Shown one piece after another: positions 18,016 through 26,620 of a DNA stretch of 64,000 bases. Source of the DNA: SVEL01 sp045125245 (lineage in GTDB: Bacteria; Bacillota; Clostridia; Lachnospirales; Lachnospiraceae). The notes beneath the pieces are model-generated. The model saw only the letters and a list, made by a program, of their open reading frames with translations. It was not told the origin of the DNA and did no database searches. The DNA lies in the NCBI GenBank assembly GCA_045125245.1, contig JBGVNF010000021.1:1-64000 (forward strand), given 5' to 3'. Position 1 is the first letter of the stretch; the number at the start of each line of letters is the position of its first letter. Both the position numbers and the translations under genes were made by a program.

Positions 18016-19920
18016 ATGACTGAAGGATTTTTATCAATTTCAAAGGAAGATATGCAAAAACGTGGAATAGAGCAGTTTGATTTCGTTTATGTTATAGGTG
18101 ATGCATATGTAGATCATCCTTCTTTTGGACACGCTATAATAAGTAGAATGCTTGATTCATATGGTTATTCAGTGGGTATAATCTCACAGCCGGACTGGAA
18201 AAACGAAGACTCTATATCTATATTTGGTGAGCCTAAATATGGATTTCTTGTTATGGGTGGAAATATGGATTCTATGGTTAATCATTATTCTGTTTCAAAG
18301 AAAAGAAGGAGTAATGACGCTTTTACACCAGGTGGTGTAATGGGCAAGAGACCAGATTATGCAACAGTTGTATATTGTAATCTCATTAGAAGAAAATATA
18401 AAAATACTCCTATAATTATAGGTGGTATAGAAGCTAGTCTTAGACGATTGGCACATTATGATTATTGGTCAAATAAGGTAAAACGTTCTATATTACTTGA
18501 TTCGGGAGCTGATTTAGTTCTTTATGGTATGGGAGAACGTTCTATTATAGAAGTGGCTGATGCGCTAAAAAGCGGTATAGATATAAAAGATTTGACTTTT
18601 ATAAAAGGAAGTATATATAAGACAAAGGATATCTCTAATATTTATGATTATCATATTCTTGCTGATTATGACACTATAAAAGAAGATAAAGTAGAATTTG
18701 CCAAGAGTTTTTACTCTCAGTATCAAAATACTGATCCTTTTACTGCAAAAACTCTTATAGAGCCTTATCCAAATGGCATATATGTGGTACAAAACCCACC
18801 ACAAGAACCACTTAGCAAGGAAGAGATGGATTATACATATTCATTGCCTTATATGAGAACGTATCATCCGTCATATGAGAAAGACGGTGGAGTTCCGGCA
18901 ATATCTGAAGTAAAATTCTCTCTTATAAGCAATAGAGGCTGCTTTGGCGGATGTAATTTCTGTGCATTAACTTTCCACCAGGGACGTATTATACAGACTA
19001 GAAGTCATGAAAGTATCCTAGAGGAAGCTAAAAAGATAGTTGAAGATAAGGATTTTAAAGGATATATCCATGATGTAGGTGGACCTACAGCCAACTTTAG
19101 ACATACTTCCTGCGAAAAGCAGCAAACTAAGGGTGTATGTATGAATAAACAATGTTTATTCCCAGAGAAATGTAAAAATCTCTACGTAGATCACAGTGAT
19201 TATTTATCCTTACTTAGAAAGCTTAGAGATATACCGAAGGTCAAAAAAGTTTTTGTACGTTCTGGTATTAGATTTGATTATTTAATATATGATGAGGATG
19301 ACACATTCTTTAAGGAATTGGTGGAACATCATATAAGTGGACAGCTAAAGGTAGCTCCAGAGCATGTATCTGATAATGTATTATCTAAAATGGGCAAGCC
19401 TTCCAATAAGGTTTACGAACGCTTTATTAAGAAATATAAGAAATTAAACGAGGATATAGGCAAAAACCAGTTTGTAGTTCCGTATCTAATGTCATCACAT
19501 CCAGGTTCTACCTTAAAGGATGCCATTATATTAGCTGAATATTTAAGAGATTTAGGATATATGCCAGAACAGGTACAAGATTTTTATCCTACACCTTCAA
19601 CCATTTCAACATGTATGTACTATACAGGAATAGATCCTAGAACTATGGAGAAGATATATGTTACAACGAATCCACATGAAAAAGCTATGCAACGAGCACT
19701 TATTCAGTATCGTAATCCAAAGAATTATGATTTGGTATATGAAGCATTGGAAAAAGCTGGAAGAATGGATTTAATTGGTTTTGATAAGAAGTGTCTTATT
19801 AAGCCAAAACGTGGACAGGGCACAGCTTTTGTTAACAATGATAATAAGTTTAATCAAAAGGATTCAAAGCCTAAAAAGAAAAAGGCTATTAGGAATGTTC
19901 ATAAGAAAAAGATTAAGTAG
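18016..19920 (+). CDS. YgiQ family radical SAM protein
   Basis: A 634-residue protein whose radical-SAM cluster motif is C309-x3-C313-x2-C316 in RGCFGGCNFC. The N-terminal ~290 residues form the family-specific domain (FGHAIISRMLDSYGYSVGII; IIIGGIEASLRRLAHYDYWS). After the radical-SAM core come more cysteines (CEKQQTKGVCMNKQCLFPEKC pattern, about 370-390) and a basic Lys-rich tail. The reaction is unknown for the whole family. It overlaps nothing and lies 10 bases after the HAD gene. Confidence 0.9.
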   Translation: MTEGFLSISKEDMQKRGIEQFDFVYVIGDAYVDHPSFGHAIISRMLDSYGYSVGIISQPDWKNEDSISIFGEPKYGFLVMGGNMDSMVNHYSVSKKRRSNDAFTPGGVMGKRPDYATVVYCNLIRRKYKNTPIIIGGIEASLRRLAHYDYWSNKVKRSILLDSGADLVLYGMGERSIIEVADALKSGIDIKDLTFIKGSIYKTKDISNIYDYHILADYDTIKEDKVEFAKSFYSQYQNTDPFTAKTLIEPYPNGIYVVQNPPQEPLSKEEMDYTYSLPYMRTYHPSYEKDGGVPAISEVKFSLISNRGCFGGCNFCALTFHQGRIIQTRSHESILEEAKKIVEDKDFKGYIHDVGGPTANFRHTSCEKQQTKGVCMNKQCLFPEKCKNLYVDHSDYLSLLRKLRDIPKVKKVFVRSGIRFDYLIYDEDDTFFKELVEHHISGQLKVAPEHVSDNVLSKMGKPSNKVYERFIKKYKKLNEDIGKNQFVVPYLMSSHPGSTLKDAIILAEYLRDLGYMPEQVQDFYPTPSTISTCMYYTGIDPRTMEKIYVTTNPHEKAMQRALIQYRNPKNYDLVYEALEKAGRMDLIGFDKKCLIKPKRGQGTAFVNNDNKFNQKDSKPKKKKAIRNVHKKKIK

Positions 19921-19936
19921 ATAAGGAGGCAGTTTT

Positions 19937-20710
19937 ATGAAAAATATTATAGTTATAACAGGCGCATCATCTGGATTTGGTCAATTATTTGCAATGGAAC
20001 TTGACAGATTATTTACAAGCATTGATGAATATTGGTTAATCGCACGTAATACAGAGAAAATGTTAGAAACATCAAAAGCTATAAAAACACCATGCCGAAT
20101 ACTTAGCTTAGATTTAGCAGTTCGTTCTAATGTAAAAGAGATAATTAAGGCTATTGAGAGATATTCTTATGATTGTGAAGATGATGTAAATATTAAAATG
20201 CTTGTTAACTGTGCTGGCTTTGGAAAGTTAGGCAATTTTGCAACAATTGATGAAGAATATACAGAAGGCATGATTGATGTAAATATAGCTGCACTAACAT
20301 GTCTTACAAGAGATTTGATTCCATATATGAAGAAAAATAGCCGTATTATCAATGTAGCATCGGCATCAGCGTTCTTGCCACAACCTGGATTTGCTGAATA
20401 TGCTGCTACAAAATCATATGTATTAAGCTTATCTAGAGCATTGAATGTAGAATTGAAGCATAAAAAAATATATGTTACAGCAGTGTGTCCAGGACCTGCA
20501 AAGACGAATTTCTTCAATATTGCTGAAGAAAATGCAAGTTCACCATGGTACAAAAAGTTTTTCTATGCAGAGCCAAATAAGGTGGTAAATAAAGCAATTA
20601 GAGATTGTATGCGTAAGAAGGAAGTATCTGTATATAGTATTTCCATGAATCTTTTAAGATTCTTTACAAAAATTATTCCTCATAGAATAATACTTAAATT
20701 TTTCAAATAA
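19937..20710 (+). CDS. Short-chain dehydrogenase/reductase
   Basis: A 257-residue Rossmann-fold oxidoreductase with the NAD(P) motif TGASSGFG (8-15), NCAGFG (91-96), the catalytic Ser in VASASAF (142-144), and Y155-x3-K159 in YAATK. All catalytic residues are present. The C-terminal ~35 residues are hydrophobic/basic, possibly membrane-associating. The substrate cannot be inferred. AAGGAGG precedes the start; it is part of the + strand run from relQ to recU. Confidence 0.88.
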   Translation: MKNIIVITGASSGFGQLFAMELDRLFTSIDEYWLIARNTEKMLETSKAIKTPCRILSLDLAVRSNVKEIIKAIERYSYDCEDDVNIKMLVNCAGFGKLGNFATIDEEYTEGMIDVNIAALTCLTRDLIPYMKKNSRIINVASASAFLPQPGFAEYAATKSYVLSLSRALNVELKHKKIYVTAVCPGPAKTNFFNIAEENASSPWYKKFFYAEPNKVVNKAIRDCMRKKEVSVYSISMNLLRFFTKIIPHRIILKFFK

Positions 20711-20723
20711 CAAAGAGGTTTGT

Positions 20724-21734
20724 ATGCAGGAAATAATCATTAATAAAAATGAAGCTGGGCAAAGATTTGACAAGTATTTATTTAAATATTTTAAGGAAGC
20801 TCCTCAAAGCTTTGTATATAAAATGCTTAGAAAAAAGAATATTGAGTTAAATAGTAAAAAAGCTACGGGTAATGAAAAGCTTGTTGTAGGCGATATAATT
20901 AAACTTTTTATGGCTGATGATACAATTGCTAAATTTAGAGGCAATACAACAGTTAAAGAAGTTAAAAGCAGCCCTATAGATACAAAAATCGTTATTGATA
21001 ATATCTTATATGAAGATGAAGATATCCTTATTATCAATAAGCCTGCAGGAGTATTATCCCAAAAGGCTACACCTGGCGACATTTCTATTAATGAAATGAT
21101 TATTGAATATCTTATTCAAAATAGTAAGTTAACTATGGAAGATTTAAATACCTTTAAGCCTTCTATTTGTAATAGACTTGATAGAAATACAAGTGGATTA
21201 ATAACCTTTGGAAAAACCTTGGCTGGAACACAAGATTTATCTTATGGTTTTAAAGAACGAACCTTTGATAAATATTATCTTGCTGTAGTGTGGGGCGAAG
21301 TAAAAGAAAGTTCCAATATATCAGGATATCTTGTTAAAGACAATAAGACAAACAAGGTAAGTATAAGCACAAAAAAAATTGAGGATGCCTCATACATAGA
21401 AACGTCTTACGAACCTTTGGAAGTTACTAACATTAACGTGAATAATACCAATAAAAAGATTACACTTTTAAAAATAAAGCTAATTACCGGTAAAACTCAT
21501 CAGATTAGAGCTCATTTGGCGTCAATTGGTCATAGTTTATTAGGTGATGATAAATACGGTAACACAAATTTAAATAAAGATTTAAAAAATAAATATAAGA
21601 TTAAATATCAATTGCTACATTCCTATGAGCTTCATTTTAATGATACAAAAGAAACTAAAGCTCTAAAAAACGTAGATGAAAAAATAATCAAAGCACCTAT
21701 ATGTGAAAAATACAAAAAGTTTTTCACGGTGTAA
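20724..21734 (+). CDS. RluA family pseudouridine synthase (RluC/RluD-type)
   Basis: A 336-residue enzyme with an N-terminal S4-like domain and the RluA catalytic motif NRLDRNTSGLI (catalytic Asp), plus KIKLITGKTHQIRAHLASIGHSLLGD, which is the family's KL-tail. It modifies uridines in 23S rRNA in relatives. A second RluA-family member lies at 38768, so the two probably have different target sites. GAGG lies upstream; recU follows 11 bases later. Confidence 0.9.
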   Translation: MQEIIINKNEAGQRFDKYLFKYFKEAPQSFVYKMLRKKNIELNSKKATGNEKLVVGDIIKLFMADDTIAKFRGNTTVKEVKSSPIDTKIVIDNILYEDEDILIINKPAGVLSQKATPGDISINEMIIEYLIQNSKLTMEDLNTFKPSICNRLDRNTSGLITFGKTLAGTQDLSYGFKERTFDKYYLAVVWGEVKESSNISGYLVKDNKTNKVSISTKKIEDASYIETSYEPLEVTNINVNNTNKKITLLKIKLITGKTHQIRAHLASIGHSLLGDDKYGNTNLNKDLKNKYKIKYQLLHSYELHFNDTKETKALKNVDEKIIKAPICEKYKKFFTV

Positions 21735-21745
21735 CGAGGATAGTT

Positions 21746-22279
21746 ATGGGAACTTGGAATTCAAGAGGACTTCGAGGTTCTACCTTAGAAGAACTTATAA
21801 ATATTACAATTGAAAAATATATTGATAGCGGTATAGCGCTTATACAAAAAATACCTACACCAATTAAACCTATCAATATAGATAGTAACTCAAGACATAT
21901 TACACTTGCATATTTCGAACAGAAAAGTACAGTAGACTATATTGGTGTTGTGCAAGGTATTCCTATTTGCTTTGATGCTAAGGAGTGTACAAAAGATACA
22001 TTCCCTATGCAAAACATTCACGAGCACCAGGTTAAGTTTATGGAGAACTTCGAAAAGCAGGAAGGAATTTCGTTTATTATTTTGTATTACAGTCATAAGG
22101 ACGAAATGTATTATCTACCTTTTTCATACATAAAGAAATTTTATGATAGAAGTAAAGATGGAGATAGAAAAAGCTTTCGTTATGATGAAATAGATAAATC
22201 ATACAAAATTTCAAGCAAAAGTGGCGTTCCTGTTCACTTTCTTGAGGCCTTGCAAAAAGACCTGGACAGTAGGTGTTGA
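21746..22279 (+). CDS. recU: Holliday junction resolvase RecU
   Basis: RecU cuts four-way junctions in Firmicutes, acting after RuvAB. In 177 residues it shows the N-terminal NSRGLRGSTLEELIN, the nuclease core with GIPICFDAKECTK (acidic residue plus E-x-K) and the HQVKFMENFEKQEGISFIILYY segment typical of the family. Its stop codon sits inside the -35 element of the his operon promoter. Confidence 0.95.
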   Translation: MGTWNSRGLRGSTLEELINITIEKYIDSGIALIQKIPTPIKPINIDSNSRHITLAYFEQKSTVDYIGVVQGIPICFDAKECTKDTFPMQNIHEHQVKFMENFEKQEGISFIILYYSHKDEMYYLPFSYIKKFYDRSKDGDRKSFRYDEIDKSYKISSKSGVPVHFLEALQKDLDSRC

Positions 22280-22304
22280 CAAATTATTATATATAAGTTA
22301 GAAT
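22276..22304 (+). promoter_or_regulatory. Consensus promoter of the histidine operon
   Basis: TTGACA (22276-22281) overlaps the recU stop; TAGAAT (22299-22304) follows after exactly 17 bases. The leader to the hisZ ATG is only about 60 bases, too short for a T-box or leader-peptide attenuator. AAAGGAG (22356-22361) is the ribosome site. Confidence 0.88.
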
Positions 22305-22372
22305 AAATCAGTCTAGTAATTAAGTAACACGCTACTACACTAAAGTATTTAAATAAAGGAGAATTGTTTTCT

Positions 22373-23584
22373 ATGGAAAAGAAACTTTTACATACACCTG
22401 AAGGTGTGAGAGATATTTATAATGGTGAATGTGCAAAGAAGTTATATCTTCAGGATACCATCCACGAAACCTTAAAGGCTTATGGATATGAAGATATACA
22501 GACACCTACATTTGAATTTTTTGATATATTTAAGCGCGAGCGCGGAAGTGTAGCTTCTAATAATATGTATAAATTCTTTGATAGAGAAGGATATACACTT
22601 GTACTTCGTCCTGATATGACTCCAGCCGTAGCTAGAGCAGTTTCAAAGTATTATATGGATGAGTCTATGCCTGTTCGATTCTGTTATATGGGTAATACAT
22701 ATATTAATCATGCTGAACATCAGGGGAAATTAAAAGAGATAACACAGATTGGTGCTGAGCTTATAGGCGATAATAAGTCAGATGCGGATGCGGAAGTTAT
22801 TGCTATGACTATAGATTCCCTTTTAAAGTGCGGCCTTGAAGAATTCCAGATAGAAATAGGACATGTTGATTATTTCCATGGTTTAATGGAAGCCGCAGGC
22901 CTTAATGAAGATGAAGTAAATGAACTTATGACACTTTTATCAAATAAGAATTTCTTCGGTGTGGAAGAATTGATAACAAGATGCAATGTTCCTGAAAATG
23001 TAAAAGATATTTTCAATAAATTACCTGAACTTACAGGACAGATAGAAGTTATCAATACTGCTAGAAGCTTATTTACAAATGAATTAATTAATAATGCCTT
23101 AGATAGAATGGAAAAGCTTTACGAATTACTCACAATGTACGGCTTTGAGAAATACATTTCCTTTGATTTAGGTATTATTGCTAATTTTGATTATTATTCA
23201 GGAATTATATTCCATGGATATACATATGGAACTGGAAATCCTATTGCAAAGGGCGGTCGCTACGACAATCTCCTTAGTCAATTTGGAAAGAACGCACCTT
23301 CTATAGGCTTTGCCATTGATTTGGATCAGCTTTTGATAGTTCTCAATCGCCAGAAGATAAATATTAATGCAGATTCTAAAAAAACGCTTATTATTTATGA
23401 CGAGGATAAAAAAGCACAGTCTATTAAGGAAGCTATTTTACTTAGAGACCATGGAATTCCTACAGTTTCTATGAGAAAGAGCGAGCAGCAGACAGTAAGT
23501 GAGTACGAGAAATATTGTAATGAATATAATTTTGATACTATGATATATATCACAGGTGATGAAGTTATAAGGAAGGAGTTTTAA
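22373..23584 (+). CDS. hisZ: ATP phosphoribosyltransferase regulatory subunit HisZ
   Basis: HisZ is a catalytically dead histidyl-tRNA synthetase relative that activates short-form HisG and mediates histidine feedback. The 403 residues show HisRS-like motifs (TPEGVRDIYN, RPDMTPAVAR, GKLKEITQIGAELIG, GGRYDNLLSQFG) while the tRNA-binding C-terminal domain is reduced. The in-frame TTG at 22364 is too close to the ribosome site, so ATG 22373 is chosen. hisG begins two bases after its stop. Confidence 0.93.
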   Translation: MEKKLLHTPEGVRDIYNGECAKKLYLQDTIHETLKAYGYEDIQTPTFEFFDIFKRERGSVASNNMYKFFDREGYTLVLRPDMTPAVARAVSKYYMDESMPVRFCYMGNTYINHAEHQGKLKEITQIGAELIGDNKSDADAEVIAMTIDSLLKCGLEEFQIEIGHVDYFHGLMEAAGLNEDEVNELMTLLSNKNFFGVEELITRCNVPENVKDIFNKLPELTGQIEVINTARSLFTNELINNALDRMEKLYELLTMYGFEKYISFDLGIIANFDYYSGIIFHGYTYGTGNPIAKGGRYDNLLSQFGKNAPSIGFAIDLDQLLIVLNRQKININADSKKTLIIYDEDKKAQSIKEAILLRDHGIPTVSMRKSEQQTVSEYEKYCNEYNFDTMIYITGDEVIRKEF

Positions 23585-23586
23585 TA

Positions 23587-24222
23587 ATGAGATATTTAAC
23601 ATTTGCCCTTGCAAAGGGTCGTCTTGCAAAAAATACTCTTGAAATTTTCGAAAAGATAGGTATTACTTGTGAAGAAATGAAGGATAAGGATACTAGAAAG
23701 CTTATATTTGTAAATGAAGAGTTAAAGCTTAAATTCTTCTTAGCAAAGGCTGGCGACGTACCTACATATGTAGAATATGGTGCAGCTGATATAGGTGTAG
23801 TAGGCAAGGATACTATTTTAGAAGAAGGTCGTAATATTTTAGAGGTTGTAGATTTAGGAATGGGAAAATGCCGTATGTGCGTATGTGGTCCTAAGTCTGC
23901 CGAGGAGCTTTTAAAGCATCACGACATGATAAGAGTAGCTAGTAAATATCCTAATATTGCTAAAGATTATTTCTATAACAAAAAGCATCAGACAGTTGAA
24001 ATCATTAAGCTTAATGGTTCCGTGGAGCTTGCTCCTATAGTTGGGCTTTCAGAGGTTATAGTTGATATAGTTGAAACAGGCTCTACACTCAGAGAAAATG
24101 GTTTGGATGTTCTTGAAGAAATATGTCCATTATCAGCTAGAATGGTTGTAAATCAGGTATCTATGAAGATGGAAAATGCAAGAATTATGAAATTAATTTC
24201 TGACCTTAAGACTGTTTTATAA
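23587..24222 (+). CDS. hisG: ATP phosphoribosyltransferase catalytic subunit, short form
   Basis: First step of histidine synthesis, joining ATP and PRPP. The 211-residue length marks the short HisG type that needs HisZ and lacks the C-terminal regulatory domain; hisZ lies directly upstream. Motifs: FALAKGRLAK at the N-terminus, EYGAADIGVVGKDT, and IVDIVETGSTLRENGL (PRPP-binding). Confidence 0.97.
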   Translation: MRYLTFALAKGRLAKNTLEIFEKIGITCEEMKDKDTRKLIFVNEELKLKFFLAKAGDVPTYVEYGAADIGVVGKDTILEEGRNILEVVDLGMGKCRMCVCGPKSAEELLKHHDMIRVASKYPNIAKDYFYNKKHQTVEIIKLNGSVELAPIVGLSEVIVDIVETGSTLRENGLDVLEEICPLSARMVVNQVSMKMENARIMKLISDLKTVL

Positions 24223-24250
24223 TACGATACAGAAAGGTAAGGCGAATAAA

Positions 24251-25549
24251 ATGAGAATAGTTAAATTAAACGAAGAATCAAAGAAAAATATTCTTGATGA
24301 TTTATTAAAAAGAAGCCCTAATAATTACGATAGTTACGCTTCTACAGTAAACGAAATCGTAAATAATGTAAGGGAAAATGGAGATAAAGCTGTTGCTGAA
24401 TACACTCTTAAATTTGACAAGGTTGAATTAAATGCAGATACTATCCTTGTCACAAGAGAAGAAATAGAAGAAGCATATAAGTATGTAGAAGAGAATGATG
24501 AAGGTTTAGTAGATGTTATTAAGGCTTCTGCTAAAAATGTTAGAGATTATCATATGATGCAAAAGCAGTATAGCTGGTTTGATTCTAAGCCAGATGGAAC
24601 AATGCTTGGTCAGAAGATAACTCCTATTGAAAAAGCTGGTGTATACGTTCCTGGTGGAAAGGCAGCATATCCTTCTTCAGTTCTTATGAATATTATCCCA
24701 GCTAAGGTTGCAGGTGTAGAGAAGATTGTTATGGTTACACCACCTGGAAAGGATGGCAAGGTAAATCCTGGTACATTAGTAGCTGCTGATATTGCAGGTG
24801 TTGATGAAATATATAAGGTAGGTGGAGCTCAGGCTATAGCTGCACTTGCTTTTGGAACAGAGACTATTCCTAAGGTTGATAAAATCGTAGGACCTGGAAA
24901 CATCTTTGTTGCTCTTGCTAAAAAGGCAGTATTTGGCTTTGTAAGCATTGATTCTATCGCTGGTCCAAGTGAAATACTTGTCCTTGCTGATGAAACAGCA
25001 AATCCACGTTTTGTAGCTGCTGACCTATTATCACAGGCAGAGCATGATGAGATGGCTTCAGCAATACTTGTAACAACAAGCCAAGAATTGGCTAATAAGG
25101 TATCTGAAGAAGTAGATAATTTTGTAAAGGTACTTAGCCGTAAGGAAATTCTTGAAAAATCTTTAGAAAACTATGGTTATATCCTTGTTACAGATTCTAT
25201 GAAGGATGCTATAGATGTAGCAAATGAAATAGCCTCAGAACACTTAGAAATAGTAACAAAGAATCCATTTGATACAATGACAAGAATTAAAAATGCTGGT
25301 GCTATTTTCTTAGGTGAATACAGCTCAGAGCCACTTGGTGATTACTTTGCAGGACCAAATCACGTCCTTCCTACAAATGGAACAGCAAAATTCTTCTCAC
25401 CACTTGGTGTAGATGATTTTATTAAGAAATCAAGCATTATCTCATACTCAAGAGAGGCACTTGAAAAGATTCACAAAGACATTGAGCACTTTGCTACTTC
25501 AGAGCAGTTGACAGCTCATGCAAATTCTATTAAGGTAAGATTTGAATAA
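24251..25549 (+). CDS. hisD: Histidinol dehydrogenase
   Basis: Oxidises histidinol to histidine in two NAD-dependent steps. The 432-residue protein is full length, with VYVPGGKAAYPSSVLMN, the VGGAQAIAALAFGTETI NAD-binding region, DSIAGPSEILVLAD (signature) and zinc/catalytic residues in SQAEHDEMASA and EQLTAHANS. It is the third gene of the operon, 28 bases after hisG. Confidence 0.97.
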   Translation: MRIVKLNEESKKNILDDLLKRSPNNYDSYASTVNEIVNNVRENGDKAVAEYTLKFDKVELNADTILVTREEIEEAYKYVEENDEGLVDVIKASAKNVRDYHMMQKQYSWFDSKPDGTMLGQKITPIEKAGVYVPGGKAAYPSSVLMNIIPAKVAGVEKIVMVTPPGKDGKVNPGTLVAADIAGVDEIYKVGGAQAIAALAFGTETIPKVDKIVGPGNIFVALAKKAVFGFVSIDSIAGPSEILVLADETANPRFVAADLLSQAEHDEMASAILVTTSQELANKVSEEVDNFVKVLSRKEILEKSLENYGYILVTDSMKDAIDVANEIASEHLEIVTKNPFDTMTRIKNAGAIFLGEYSSEPLGDYFAGPNHVLPTNGTAKFFSPLGVDDFIKKSSIISYSREALEKIHKDIEHFATSEQLTAHANSIKVRFE

Positions 25550-25576
25550 TTCAAGCTACAGAAAGAAGGTTATAAC

Positions 25577-26164
25577 ATGTCAAGAATAGGAACAGTAAAG
25601 AGAGTAACTGGCGAAACACAGATAGAAGTTACAATAAATCTTGATGGACAGGGCAAAGCAGAAGTTAACACGGGTATAGGATTTTTTGACCATATGCTTA
25701 ATAATTTTGCTCGACACGGATTATTTGATTTGACAGTTAAGGCTACTGGAGATTTATATGTTGATTGTCATCATTTAATTGAAGATACAGGAATTGTATT
25801 AGGACAAGCGATTTTACAGGCAATTGGCGATAAAATTGGAATAAAGCGCTATGGCAATGCAATCTTGCCTATGGATGATGCATTGATTCTTTGTGCCTTA
25901 GACTTATCTGGCAGACCTTATTTATCATATGATTTAAAATTTAGCCAGCCTATGTGTGGTTATTTCGAAACTGCTATGACAAAGGAATTTTTCTATGCAT
26001 TATCATATAGTGCAGGAATGAATCTTCATTTTAAGATGATGTCTGGAGAGAATGATCACCACATAATAGAATGTGCATTTAAAGCGTTCTCAAAGGCACT
26101 TGATATGGCTACTCAGACAGATTTAAGAATCAATTCAGTACTTTCTACAAAGGGTACATTATAA
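25577..26164 (+). CDS. hisB: Imidazoleglycerol-phosphate dehydratase
   Basis: Mn-dependent dehydratase of the sixth histidine step. The 195 residues form the single-function enzyme; no histidinol-phosphatase domain is fused. The duplicated half-motifs are present: GIGFFDHMLNNFARHG and DCHHLIEDTGIVLG in the first half, GENDHHIIECAFKAF in the second, each giving His/Glu metal ligands. Confidence 0.97.
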   Translation: MSRIGTVKRVTGETQIEVTINLDGQGKAEVNTGIGFFDHMLNNFARHGLFDLTVKATGDLYVDCHHLIEDTGIVLGQAILQAIGDKIGIKRYGNAILPMDDALILCALDLSGRPYLSYDLKFSQPMCGYFETAMTKEFFYALSYSAGMNLHFKMMSGENDHHIIECAFKAFSKALDMATQTDLRINSVLSTKGTL

Positions 26165-26183
26165 AACTAGCGAGGAAACATAT

Positions 26184-26525
26184 ATGAATTCAATGAAATT
26201 TGAAGAATTTAAGTTAAATAGCGATGGCATGATTCCAGTTATTGTTCAAGATTATGAAACTAATGATGTCTTAATGCTTGCTTATATGAACAAAGAAGCC
26301 TATGAGCATACAATAGAGACTGGTAAAATGACATATTATAGCAGAAGTAGAAATGAGCTTTGGATTAAAGGCTTAACTTCAGGTCATTTTCAATATGTAA
26401 AATCTCTTGAAATAGACTGCGATAAGGATACACTTTTAGCAAAGGTAGACCAAGTCGGTGCTGCATGTCATACAGGCAATAGAACTTGCTTTTATACAAA
26501 TATCTATAAAGGTGAGTCAAACTAA
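26184..26525 (+). CDS. hisI: Phosphoribosyl-AMP cyclohydrolase
   Basis: Zinc enzyme opening the adenine ring in histidine synthesis. In 113 residues it contains only the HisI domain; the HisE pyrophosphohydrolase domain often fused to it is absent. Zn/Mg ligands lie in ECDxD-like DCDKDTLLAKVDQVG and ACHTGNRTCFY. An alternative Met three codons in is possible. The operon stops here, so hisA, hisC, hisE, hisF and hisH must be elsewhere. Confidence 0.95.
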   Translation: MNSMKFEEFKLNSDGMIPVIVQDYETNDVLMLAYMNKEAYEHTIETGKMTYYSRSRNELWIKGLTSGHFQYVKSLEIDCDKDTLLAKVDQVGAACHTGNRTCFYTNIYKGESN

Positions 26526-26548
26526 TTATACATGTTAAATATTATACA

Positions 26549-26590
26549 CCCCCTTTTTACTAACATAATTATGTATTAGTGAAAAGGGGG
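26549..26590 (+). terminator. Long hairpin after hisI, probable operon terminator
   Basis: Fifteen-base arms 26549-26563 and 26576-26590 (C5T5ACTAA against TTAGTGA4G5, one G-T pair), with an inner palindrome CATAATTATG forming the loop. A second short hairpin-like CTTCGGGGTTTT follows. The T-run is short, so partial read-through into the next gene is possible. Confidence 0.65.
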
Positions 26591-26620
26591 CTTCGGGGTT
26601 TTATATAAAGGAGAAAAGTT

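Noticed and set aside
22305..22372. T-box or leader-peptide attenuator before hisZ
   Set aside because: The leader is only about 60 bases from the promoter; too short for a T-box and without a His-rich leader peptide.
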